Notes: a model not told the origin generated them from the sequence alone. Counted from the stretch's first letter, positions 7,890-14,521 are shown. The stretch: 14,945 bases of DNA from UBA1443 sp964445745 (GCA_964445745.1 CAYULU010000039.1:1-14945); one strand, 5' to 3'. Numbers and translations: made by a program.

Positions 7890-8324
7890 ATGAATAACGA
7901 TCAGAGAAAATTTTACAGACACCCGATCAAGGCTCCCATCCAGCTGATGGAAGTTGCGGAGAGCAACTTGCATCATTCCAAAAGCGAGGATCTTTCGGAG
8001 GGAGGTCTTTCCTTTTTTTGGCCTTCCTTCCTGGCTGAAGGAACGCACCTTGAACTCTCGATCCCGGTCGAAAAACAGCTTTTCAGGATGAAAGCACGTG
8101 TTGCCTACTGCCGAAAGGATGATGGCATGGGCCTTTTCAGAACCGGGGTCTGCTTCGAGGATTCGACGAGCGCATTTCGCGCAAAACTCGCCGAAGAAAT
8201 CATTCAAATCCGCAACTACCGTGAACAAATGCGGTCGATCCGCGGGAAAGAGATCAGTGAAGAAGAAGCCGCAAACCGGTGGATCCACCGGAACGCCGAG
8301 AACTTCGCGAAATTTCTAGGTTAG
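7890..8324 (+). CDS. PilZ-domain c-di-GMP-binding protein
   Basis: A small cytoplasmic protein of 144 residues from the ATG at 7890. In-frame TTG (7845) and ATG (7854) codons upstream would add 15 or 12 residues, but they lie in the promoter region and have no ribosome site. The c-di-GMP-binding signatures are both present: RKFYRHP (RxxxR) near the N-terminus and DLSEGGLSF (D/NxSxxG) about 35 residues later, followed by the beta-barrel strands (LELSIPVEKQ..FRMKARVAYC, GLFRTGVCFED). The C-terminal third is helical and charged with no recognised domain. PilZ proteins act as c-di-GMP receptors that change partner activity, often in motility or polysaccharide export. The convergent neighbour is the end of the glycan operon, whose EAL protein could control the ligand. 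Its TAG overlaps the end of the in-frame extension of the radical SAM gene. Confidence 0.88.
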   Translation: MNNDQRKFYRHPIKAPIQLMEVAESNLHHSKSEDLSEGGLSFFWPSFLAEGTHLELSIPVEKQLFRMKARVAYCRKDDGMGLFRTGVCFEDSTSAFRAKLAEEIIQIRNYREQMRSIRGKEISEEEAANRWIHRNAENFAKFLG

Positions 8325-8413
8325 CCTGCAATTTTCTTCACAACATCGCTCACAAGCTTTCCGTCCTCGCACACTCTCTCAACCTTTTTCCGAATCTGGA
8401 AGATAACCGGTTT
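8321..8413 (-). other. In-frame extension beyond the radical SAM stop codon
   Basis: After the TGA at 8414-8416, the radical SAM reading frame continues for 30 more sense codons to a TAA at 8321-8323. The predicted extension begins KPVIFQIRKKVERV and ends EDGKLVSDVVKKIAG. It is amphipathic and charged, with a natural protein look and a further cysteine. The TAA overlaps the TAG of the convergent PilZ gene, so a longer protein would exactly fill the 89-bp gap, in which no terminator is seen. It could be the remnant of a longer C-terminus cut by a nonsense mutation, a read-through tail, a sequencing error, or chance: about one in four random frames of this length stays open. Confidence 0.45.
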
Positions 8414-9367
8414 TCAAAAAAGCGAGGATTCAAAGCATTTATTGCAGATCTTCCTCTGCCTGATAAGCCGAGGGCTTCGAATCTGCGCAATATTTTTCCC
8501 ATTCCAGATCTCCGAAAAACTCTCTTTTTCTAGATCTCCGATTTTCATGTACTCATTGTAGTACTTATAGCAGGGATTGACCTCGTTAAAGACATTAACG
8601 ATAAAAATGATGTAGGGCAAAAGGCAGTTCCTTTTCCTCAAGAATTCCTGGTCTTTCTGGGCCTCGACTCTGGGAGGAATCGCATTTTGAATGAGCCTGA
8701 AAATATCAATCCCCATTTCCCGTGACATTCGGTACGCGGCATCCTGCTCATGCCGGTTCCATTCAAAATCGATCATCTGCCATTCAATGACGAGCTTGGC
8801 GTGGTGTTTTTCTCGCGCCTCCAGAATTTTCTTTAAATTAGCCATTACTAAATTCAAATCGCCGTTTCTTCGATACTTTTTGTACACATCCTCGGTCATC
8901 CCATCGATCGCCACGATCAAGCAATCCAGCCCCGATCGCACGAGATCTTCCCAGTAAGCGTCCTCTTTAACCAGAGAAAGGCTCGTAGAAATCGATGTCC
9001 CGACACGTTTTTGGTGGGCATACCGGATATAGTCGTTAAGGTTTTCACACCATAAGGGCTCACCAATATCGTAAAGCGAAACTTCAAAAATCCATGGGGA
9101 AAGCAAATCAATAAGCCGTTTAAACTTGTCCAGCGGGTAGAAACGCTCCTCTTTCTTCGCATAAGCCCAGCACAGAGGGCATCCCATCTTGCACTTGCGG
9201 CTGACTTCTACTTTTAAAAATGCAGGCATCGTCGGAATTTTTTCCCGGCCCACAAGAAAATAAAAAAAGGCAAAGCATAAATTGAAAAACTTTTTAAACG
9301 AGAAATAGCGTCGAAGCATTTCAAAATGCCTGCCCACTTGCGCTACCTTGGAGCCTCGTCCCATCAT
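8414..9367 (-). CDS. Radical SAM protein with SPASM-like C-terminal cysteines
   Basis: A 317-residue radical SAM enzyme. The [4Fe-4S] binding motif is C59-x3-C63-x2-C66 (SRKCKMGCPLCWAYA). GEPLW (102-106) matches the SAM-binding GGEP region, and VAIDGMTEDVYKKYR (about 152-166) is typical of SPASM-family members. Four further cysteines, C248, C266, C308 and C311 (the last two as CNKC), could hold one auxiliary cluster, fewer than the usual seven of full SPASM domains. Residues about 25-40 are strongly hydrophobic, suggesting membrane contact. The reaction is unknown; radical SAM/SPASM enzymes modify peptides, sugars or lipids, and the gene ends a glycan operon. An AAGGGA site precedes the tandem ATGs at 9367. 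The gap to the EAL gene is 119 bp. It may be truncated, because the frame continues beyond its TGA as separately listed. Confidence 0.85.
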   Translation of the reverse strand: MMGRGSKVAQVGRHFEMLRRYFSFKKFFNLCFAFFYFLVGREKIPTMPAFLKVEVSRKCKMGCPLCWAYAKKEERFYPLDKFKRLIDLLSPWIFEVSLYDIGEPLWCENLNDYIRYAHQKRVGTSISTSLSLVKEDAYWEDLVRSGLDCLIVAIDGMTEDVYKKYRRNGDLNLVMANLKKILEAREKHHAKLVIEWQMIDFEWNRHEQDAAYRMSREMGIDIFRLIQNAIPPRVEAQKDQEFLRKRNCLLPYIIFIVNVFNEVNPCYKYYNEYMKIGDLEKESFSEIWNGKNIAQIRSPRLIRQRKICNKCFESSLF

Positions 9368-9486
9368 GCTGATTGTTCCCTTCAGTTGAAGATCTTTTGG
9401 TGAAAAGCAAGCACTGACACACTCACTACCGACATGCTTTCTTCAATACAACCGACTGTTTCCGGTGATCTCCTGCCAGTGTTATC

Positions 9487-10239
9487 TCAGGTTCGCGCCT
9501 CTTCCGGAGGCTCAAGAAAGGTCAGAAGTTCTTTTTCCGGTCTTGCAAAATAAAAACCCTGCCCGTAACGAATACCCATATTGCGGATATACTCATAATC
9601 CTCTTTATTCTCAACACCTTCCGCCACCATCTCTGAGCCGTTCATGCGGCCAAGGTGCACCATTTCCCTCACAATCTGCTGATTGAGATGATTGTCCGCA
9701 ATACCGCGGATAAGCTGGAGATCGATCTTGAAAAAATCCGGTCTGAGCGATGCCAATTGAAATGTTTTGGCCCCGATCTCGGTCAAATCATCCAACGCAA
9801 ACCGGTATCCAAGCGACCGAATAAAAGTCACGCCCCTTTTAACAAATTCAAAATCGGACCGTTTGACACCCTCCGTGAGCTCGAAAACAATTTTTTCTGA
9901 ATACTCTTTGACACCGTCAAGAAAGACTTCCCCCTTTTGTCCTTTGTCGAAAGCTTGCTCGAGTGTGAGCGGCTCAATATTAAGAAAAAGATATTGCCCT
10001 TCCGCCAAATTCGGAAGCGCGCCAATCGCGGCCTCCAGGCAATGAAAATCAAAAGGAACCACCGTCCCCGCCACATAAGATTTCCTAAACATCTCAAGGG
10101 GAGTTTCCTTTTCGCTCCGGGCGAGGGCCTCGTATCCTTTAATATCCCAAGTCGCAATATCGACAATGGGTTGGTAAACAGAATGAATATCGTTACTGAA
10201 TTCTTCTTTTTTCCCAAACAGATTAAACTTGAATTTCAT
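9487..10239 (-). CDS. Single-domain EAL cyclic-di-GMP phosphodiesterase
   Basis: A 250-residue cytoplasmic protein consisting almost entirely of an EAL domain, which hydrolyses c-di-GMP to pGpG. The catalytic and metal-binding positions appear intact: Glu37 in GYEALAR, Asn87 in LFLNIEP, Glu120 in VFELTEG, Asp150-Asp151, Lys171 in FFKIDL, Glu207 and Glu210 in AEGVEN, and Gln227 in GYGQGF-like RYGQGF. The loop that is normally DDFGTGYSS reads DDLTEIGAK, so metal handling or dimer coupling may differ and activity is not certain. No sensory or GGDEF domain is attached. It is co-directional with the aminotransferase gene, whose stop codon overlaps its ribosome site GGAGGT (10252-10257), 12 bases before the ATG. 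This makes it a true member of the glycan operon and suggests local control of glycan output through c-di-GMP. Confidence 0.9.
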   Translation of the reverse strand: MKFKFNLFGKKEEFSNDIHSVYQPIVDIATWDIKGYEALARSEKETPLEMFRKSYVAGTVVPFDFHCLEAAIGALPNLAEGQYLFLNIEPLTLEQAFDKGQKGEVFLDGVKEYSEKIVFELTEGVKRSDFEFVKRGVTFIRSLGYRFALDDLTEIGAKTFQLASLRPDFFKIDLQLIRGIADNHLNQQIVREMVHLGRMNGSEMVAEGVENKEDYEYIRNMGIRYGQGFYFARPEKELLTFLEPPEEART

Positions 10240-10249
10240 AAATTTCGAC

Positions 10250-11458
10250 TTACCTCCCGTTTTTTACTTCAGCAGGAACCGAGGCCCGCGACATAATTTC
10301 CATCACCACCTTGCCCACGCGCCGGAAATGCCTGTCAGGCAAAGTTGGATGAATGAGGAACATGAGGCTTGTCTCAGCAAGTTTTCTCGCGACCGAAAAG
10401 CGCTTCACCGGGCCGAGATTTTTGTTTCGGAATGCTTTTTCAAGATAGATTTCTCCGCAGCTCCCGACCGAACAAAAGACACCTTTTTGATTCATGACCC
10501 GGAGAATTCGTGCTCGCGACCATCCCTTTTTCAGTTTTTCAAGACGCAAAAACACATAATACTTGTAGAAACTGTGCCCTGTTTCAATCGTCGGAGTCGT
10601 GATACGAAAAGCAGGAATATTTTTAAAATAGCTTGTCAGAATCTCTGCATGAGCTCTCCGTTTTCTGATCCAGCCGTGCACCTTACGGAGCTGAACCCGG
10701 CCGATGGCCGACTGCATCTCGGTCATCCTGCCATTCGTTCCGAATGAGTCGTGGAGCCACTGAAACCTGGGAAAAAATTTAAGACCGGAGGAAACCCTGT
10801 AACGCTTGCCGTGATCCTTGTAGCTCCACGCCTTTTTCCAGACAGCTTGATCGTTAGTGGTCAACATGCCACCCTCCCCTCCCGTCGTCAGGATTTTATC
10901 CTGACAAAAAGAGAAGGCTGCAACATGTCCTAAGGAACCAACGGGACGCCCCTGATAAGAAGCTCCCACTGCCTGGGCACAATCCTCGATGACTTTGAAG
11001 CCCCGTTGCCGGGCAAAAGCCATGATCGGATTCATGTCGCAGGGCCATCCCGCCAGGTGGACCGCGATAATCGCCCGCGTGCGGGAAGTTAAAACCGCCT
11101 TAAGGGTATCCACGGTTATATTCTGACTGACAGAATCAACGTCCGCCATGATGGGCCGCGCGCCACACATCACGACACAACTTGCGGAAGCAATAAAGGT
11201 CCTGCTTGGGACAATCACATCATCACCCGGCCCAATCTCCAGCGCCCGTAAGGCCGTTTCGAGAGCTACAGTTCCATTGGTCAAGGCAACGGCATAGCGG
11301 CACCCCACAAACGAAGCAAACTCTTTCTCAAAAAGGCGGCCCTCGGGCCCCGTCCAGTAATTAACCTTGCCGGATTTCAACACACGCGCTACCGCCGCTA
11401 TTTCGTCCTTCTCAAAATGCGGCCATGAAACCATTTGAGATTGCTCGCGTTCTTTCAT
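10250..11458 (-). CDS. DegT/DnrJ/EryC1/StrS-family PLP-dependent sugar aminotransferase
   Basis: A fold-type I aminotransferase of the DegT family, which transfers an amino group from glutamate to a nucleotide-linked keto-sugar. The PLP lysine lies in FSFCQDKILTTGGEGGM (Lys194 when counted from the ATG at 11476), and the PLP-nitrogen aspartate in VIEDCAQAVGA (Asp165). TNGTVALETALRAL and GDDVIVPSRTFIASA are the expected N-terminal motifs. I favour the ATG at 11458 (402 residues), with AGGT 6 bases before it and only 10 bp after the acyltransferase gene. The ATG at 11476 (408 residues) would overlap that gene by 8 bp. With the 4,6-dehydratase encoded first in the operon, the likely substrate is UDP-4-keto-6-deoxy-HexNAc, giving a 4-amino sugar (PglE-like role). 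A 3-aminotransferase role is possible. Confidence 0.9.
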   Translation of the reverse strand: MKEREQSQMVSWPHFEKDEIAAVARVLKSGKVNYWTGPEGRLFEKEFASFVGCRYAVALTNGTVALETALRALEIGPGDDVIVPSRTFIASASCVVMCGARPIMADVDSVSQNITVDTLKAVLTSRTRAIIAVHLAGWPCDMNPIMAFARQRGFKVIEDCAQAVGASYQGRPVGSLGHVAAFSFCQDKILTTGGEGGMLTTNDQAVWKKAWSYKDHGKRYRVSSGLKFFPRFQWLHDSFGTNGRMTEMQSAIGRVQLRKVHGWIRKRRAHAEILTSYFKNIPAFRITTPTIETGHSFYKYYVFLRLEKLKKGWSRARILRVMNQKGVFCSVGSCGEIYLEKAFRNKNLGPVKRFSVARKLAETSLMFLIHPTLPDRHFRRVGKVVMEIMSRASVPAEVKNGR

Positions 11459-11468
11459 CCCTTGACCT

Positions 11469-11876
11469 TTAAACATTTCTCACCACTCTGGCAGGTACGC
11501 CCCAAACTACCACGTTGTCCGGAATACTTTTATTCACAAAACTAAAGGCTCCGACAACCGAATTTTTTCCAACTCTAACTCCCGGCATTATCACGCTATG
11601 ACTTCCGATTTTACAGTTTCGGCCCAGTGTGACAGAACCTTTTTTATCATCGATGGTTGAATACGAATAAATTGAACAATGAGAACCCACCTGAACTGCA
11701 TCTTCTATGGAGACCCCGTATTTCGCATGAATGTAGGTAAAGGCGCCTATGTCAGTATTCTTCCCCAATTTAAATTTTTTTTTGCCCTGGACGATCCAGC
11801 CGTATCGGGTGGGCTTTCCATCCACGATTCTGGGACGTTTCCATTTTGCAAAGCGTTTCCCACTATTTTGTTTCAT
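11469..11876 (-). CDS. Left-handed beta-helix (hexapeptide) acyltransferase
   Basis: A 135-residue protein from the ATG at 11876, which overlaps the preceding stop as ATGA; AAGGA lies 9 bases upstream. A TTG nine bases earlier would add three residues. From about residue 37 it consists of hexapeptide repeats (LGKNTDIGAFTYI, VQVGSHCSIYSYS, VTLGRNCKIGSHSVI, VRVGKNSVVGAFSFV), ending with the typical VWGVPARVV. Such trimeric enzymes transfer acetyl or other acyl groups from CoA, often to the amino group of nucleotide sugars. Between the phosphoglycosyl transferase and the aminotransferase genes, the expected job is N-acylation of the 4-amino sugar (PglD-like). It lacks the N-terminal nucleotide-binding domain of PglD (about 200 residues), so the acceptor could also be a lipid-linked sugar. 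His in GSHCS or GSHSV may be catalytic. Confidence 0.85.
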   Translation of the reverse strand: MKQNSGKRFAKWKRPRIVDGKPTRYGWIVQGKKKFKLGKNTDIGAFTYIHAKYGVSIEDAVQVGSHCSIYSYSTIDDKKGSVTLGRNCKIGSHSVIMPGVRVGKNSVVGAFSFVNKSIPDNVVVWGVPARVVRNV

Positions 11877-12520
11877 GACCTCCAATCCTTCCCCGGGACA
11901 ACCTTATCTGACGGACCTTTGAACTCCTGGGCTGTAGCCTGTCCTGCCTGGCTAATGCCTTCCCGTTTAAGAACTTTCCAGATTGTAAGGAAAAAAACCT
12001 TGAAATCCAACCAGAAACTCCAGTGATCGACATACCAGACATCATATTTGAATTTTTCTTCCCAGGAAATTGCATTTCGCCCATGGACCTGGGCCCAGCC
12101 CGTGAGCCCGGGAATCATGTCATGTCGCCGCATTTGCTCCGCCGTGTACCGGCCCAGATACTGCATCAGTAAGGGACGCGGACCGATAAAACTCATGTCT
12201 CCCTTCAACACATTCCAAATCTCGGGGAGTTCGTCCAGGCTCATCGAACGGAAAAATCGGCCTACAGAGCTAAGACGCTGTCCATCCGGCAAGAGATCGC
12301 CACAATTATTTTTCACCTCGTGCATCGTACGGAATTTATAGAGAACAAACGGCCGCCCCTGATATCCCGGCCGGATCTGCTTAAAAAAAATCGGCCGGCC
12401 TTGAGCGATCCAGAGGCATGCGACACAGAGTCCCAGGACCGGAGCACCCACGACAAGACAAAAAAGAGCCAGACAAAAATCAATGGCCCGTTTTATTTTT
12501 AACAAAGGACGATTCTGCAT
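11873..12520 (-). CDS. Small monotopic phosphoglycosyl transferase (PglC/bacterial sugar transferase family)
   Basis: A 215-residue membrane enzyme that moves a sugar-1-phosphate from a UDP-sugar to undecaprenyl phosphate, starting glycan assembly on the inner-membrane face. A hydrophobic re-entrant helix (about 12-38) is followed by KFRTM, then SLDELPEIWNVLKGDMSFIG with the catalytic Asp96-Glu97 dyad, GPRPL, and GLTGWAQVHGRN. The absence of the extra four membrane helices of WcaJ/WbaP makes it PglC-sized. I chose the ATG at 12520 because GAGG lies 8 bases upstream; a GTG at 12553 would overlap the dehydratase gene by 11 bp. It follows that gene by 22 bp and overlaps the acyltransferase start (ATGA). 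A bacillosamine-type UDP-sugar is the natural substrate guess. Confidence 0.92.
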   Translation of the reverse strand: MQNRPLLKIKRAIDFCLALFCLVVGAPVLGLCVACLWIAQGRPIFFKQIRPGYQGRPFVLYKFRTMHEVKNNCGDLLPDGQRLSSVGRFFRSMSLDELPEIWNVLKGDMSFIGPRPLLMQYLGRYTAEQMRRHDMIPGLTGWAQVHGRNAISWEEKFKYDVWYVDHWSFWLDFKVFFLTIWKVLKREGISQAGQATAQEFKGPSDKVVPGKDWRS

Positions 12521-12542
12521 AGAAGCCGCCTCATGGAAAAAG

Positions 12543-14393
12543 CTAAAACACACTGATCTGCGGGAAAAATTCCTTTAGCCAGCGATAAACCGATTCATCA
12601 TCCCCCGCAAGGGCAAGGGAGTTGACTTTTTCAAACTGCTCATCACTAATCTCCGGGATCACCCGGGTGACGGTCAGCGCCGCAATCTTCTCGAAATCTG
12701 TCTTGTCCCATCGCTCATGCCGCGGATCGTACAATTCTTCCGTAAGTTTCTCCCCGGGACGCAACCCGGTGTATTCAATCCGGATCCCTTCTTCTTCCAG
12801 TCCGGACAATCGGATCGCAAGACGGGCAAGGTCCTGAATCTTGACGGGAGTTCCCATATCCAGAATAAAAGCGGCTCCACTTCCCGTAAAAAAAGGCGCC
12901 TGAAGGACCAGGTGAACCGCTTCCTGAAGGTCCATAAAATAGCGTTCCATGTCCGGATGAGTTACTTTCACCGGGCCGCCTTTTTCTATCATATCTTTAA
13001 ACAAAGGGACCACACTGCCACGGCTCCCCAGAACATTCCCGAACCGGACAAATGTGATCTTTTTATCCTCCCGGTCCGCCGTTTCACGCAAAACCAGCAG
13101 TTCGGCCATCCGTTTGGTCACTCCCATGACATTGACCGGATTCACGGCTTTATCGGTCGACACCAGACAAAACTTCTTGATGAAATCCTTGCGTTGGGCG
13201 AGATCGATAACATTTTTCGTGCCCAAAACGTTCGTTGAAACATACTCTGAAGGGTTTTGAGCAGAAATGGGAACGTGCTTGTAGGCGGCGGCATGATAAA
13301 TCACTTCCGGCCTTTCCCCATCAATAATTTTTTCCAGCTTGCTAACATTCCTGACGTCGCACAGATAAAGCGCATACCGGTCGCGGGAAAGGAGCCGTGA
13401 CAATTCATAATCTAGCCAGAAAATTCCGGTTTCATTGACATCCACCACTATGATCTTCCCCGGGCCATATCGTGCGATCTGTTTGACCAGTTCTTTCCCG
13501 ATCGAGCCACATCCCCCGGTGACAAGAAACCGTTTTCCGTTCAGATTTTTTTCCAAAAAAGCGACATTGGGAACCACGGGGTTACGCCCCAGCAAATCCT
13601 GAACATCAATCTCCCGTGCCACCGATGACTCGGCCCCCCCCTGAAACATCCCATAAAAAGACGGCGCAATTTTAATATTGATCCGTTCCTTTTTTGCTAT
13701 TTGGGAGACCTGCTCAATTTTCGCCACAGGCATCGTGGGGGAGGTGATAAGAATTTCTTCCGCGTGAAATCTTTCGATTATTTCTTTTATTCTTTCGACA
13801 CTTCCCAACACCTCTACCCCGTGCAAAACAGCCCCCACCTTCGCAGGGTCATCGTCGATAAAACCTACCGGCATCATTTTGATCGAGGGTTCACCCTGGA
13901 TTCTCCTGAGAATCAATTCCCCCCCCGATCCCGCGCCATAAAGTAGAACTTTTTTCTTTGTGACCGGCGCCCTTCGACTTTCAATTTTTTTCATCATCTG
14001 ATAACGACGCAAAAATCTCACCCCCGAAAAAAGTCCGAGGCACAAAACCCAGTCCAGCGCAAACATAGTGGGAGAAAAAATCTTCCCTTGGACGGAAAAG
14101 AAAAGGGCCATCAGGACAAGGTTGGAAAGTGAAACGGCCTTGAAGATATTGACCGCGTCCCGGATCCCGATATACCGCCAGAGCTGACGGTAAATCCTGA
14201 ACGCAGTATTAATCGCTAATTTAATGACCAGAAAAAAAGGAACCGCAAGAAGGATCCGTCGGATATGGATTTGAGCAAAACACCCGTCCTTTTCCGTCAG
14301 CGCATAAGCCGTCACCAACGAAAAAAGAATCAACCCCGCGTCAATTAAAACCTGGAAAAATCTTCCCCTGTTAATCCGAAATAGTTTTAGCAC
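12543..14393 (-). CDS. Nucleotide-sugar 4,6-dehydratase, CapD/WbpM/PglF type, membrane-anchored
   Basis: A roughly 616-residue inner-membrane enzyme of the extended SDR family, expected to convert UDP-GlcNAc to UDP-4-keto-6-deoxy-HexNAc. About four membrane helices occupy residues 15-125. A first Rossmann-like domain (KKVLLYGAGSGG, about 149-160) follows, then the catalytic NAD-binding domain with VTGGCGSIGKEL (about 293-304), AAAYKHVP (370-377), LVSTDKAVNPVNVMGVTKR (about 412-430; Met425 and Lys429 give the SMK triad of this group) and GLRPGEKLTEELY (numbering from the TTG at 14399). The start is the GTG at 14393: AAGGAG lies exactly 8 bases before it, whereas the in-frame TTG at 14399 is only 2 bases from that site. 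It is the first gene of the glycan operon. C5 epimerisation (PseB-like) is less likely given the large membrane form. Confidence 0.92.
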   Translation of the reverse strand: MLKLFRINRGRFFQVLIDAGLILFSLVTAYALTEKDGCFAQIHIRRILLAVPFFLVIKLAINTAFRIYRQLWRYIGIRDAVNIFKAVSLSNLVLMALFFSVQGKIFSPTMFALDWVLCLGLFSGVRFLRRYQMMKKIESRRAPVTKKKVLLYGAGSGGELILRRIQGEPSIKMMPVGFIDDDPAKVGAVLHGVEVLGSVERIKEIIERFHAEEILITSPTMPVAKIEQVSQIAKKERINIKIAPSFYGMFQGGAESSVAREIDVQDLLGRNPVVPNVAFLEKNLNGKRFLVTGGCGSIGKELVKQIARYGPGKIIVVDVNETGIFWLDYELSRLLSRDRYALYLCDVRNVSKLEKIIDGERPEVIYHAAAYKHVPISAQNPSEYVSTNVLGTKNVIDLAQRKDFIKKFCLVSTDKAVNPVNVMGVTKRMAELLVLRETADREDKKITFVRFGNVLGSRGSVVPLFKDMIEKGGPVKVTHPDMERYFMDLQEAVHLVLQAPFFTGSGAAFILDMGTPVKIQDLARLAIRLSGLEEEGIRIEYTGLRPGEKLTEELYDPRHERWDKTDFEKIAALTVTRVIPEISDEQFEKVNSLALAGDDESVYRWLKEFFPQISVF

Positions 14394-14401
14394 ACTCAAA
14401 G

Positions 14402-14407
14402 CTCCTT
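14402..14407 (-). promoter_or_regulatory. Ribosome-binding site deciding the dehydratase start
   Basis: AAGGAG on the minus strand lies 8 bases before the GTG at 14393 and only 2 bases before the TTG at 14399, favouring the GTG start. Confidence 0.65.
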
Positions 14408-14415
14408 GGGCAATA

Positions 14416-14433
14416 CTCCTAACGTGTTAGGGG
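14416..14433. promoter_or_regulatory. Dyad-symmetric putative operator upstream of the glycan operon
   Basis: CTCCTAAC (14416-14423) and GTTAGGGG (14426-14433) form an inverted repeat with 7 of 8 pairs and a 2-base centre (GT). The inner six pairs, CCTAAC/GTTAGG, are perfect. The loop is too short for a stable RNA hairpin and no U-run follows, so a protein-binding operator is the better reading. It lies 23 bases upstream of the dehydratase start and about 90 bp from folB in a divergent intergenic region. The regulator is unknown. Confidence 0.4.
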
Positions 14434-14485
14434 GAACAGAAAGTTTAATCATTCACAATCTCATCCACTCCACCCTTCAATGATC

Positions 14486-14513
14486 TTGCAACTTTCCCTC
14501 GAAATGATAGATT
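14486..14513 (+). promoter_or_regulatory. Possible promoter of folB
   Basis: TTGCAA (14486-14491) and TAGATT (14508-14513) are separated by 16 bases and each matches 4 of 6 consensus positions. The folB ATG follows the -10 by 8 bases and has no Shine-Dalgarno, so the message would be leaderless or nearly so, as for the PilZ gene. Confidence 0.3.
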
Positions 14514-14521
14514 AACCCATC

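Noticed and set aside
8360..8416. Selenocysteine reading of the TGA in the radical SAM gene
   Set aside because: Sequence after the TGA can form only a weak, asymmetric stem (UUCC/GGAA) without a convincing bacterial SECIS loop, and TGA serves as an ordinary stop elsewhere in the window.
10229..10747. Plus-strand frame of 172 codons antisense to the aminotransferase gene
   Set aside because: The minus-strand frame carries complete DegT-family motifs; the antisense translation resembles nothing.
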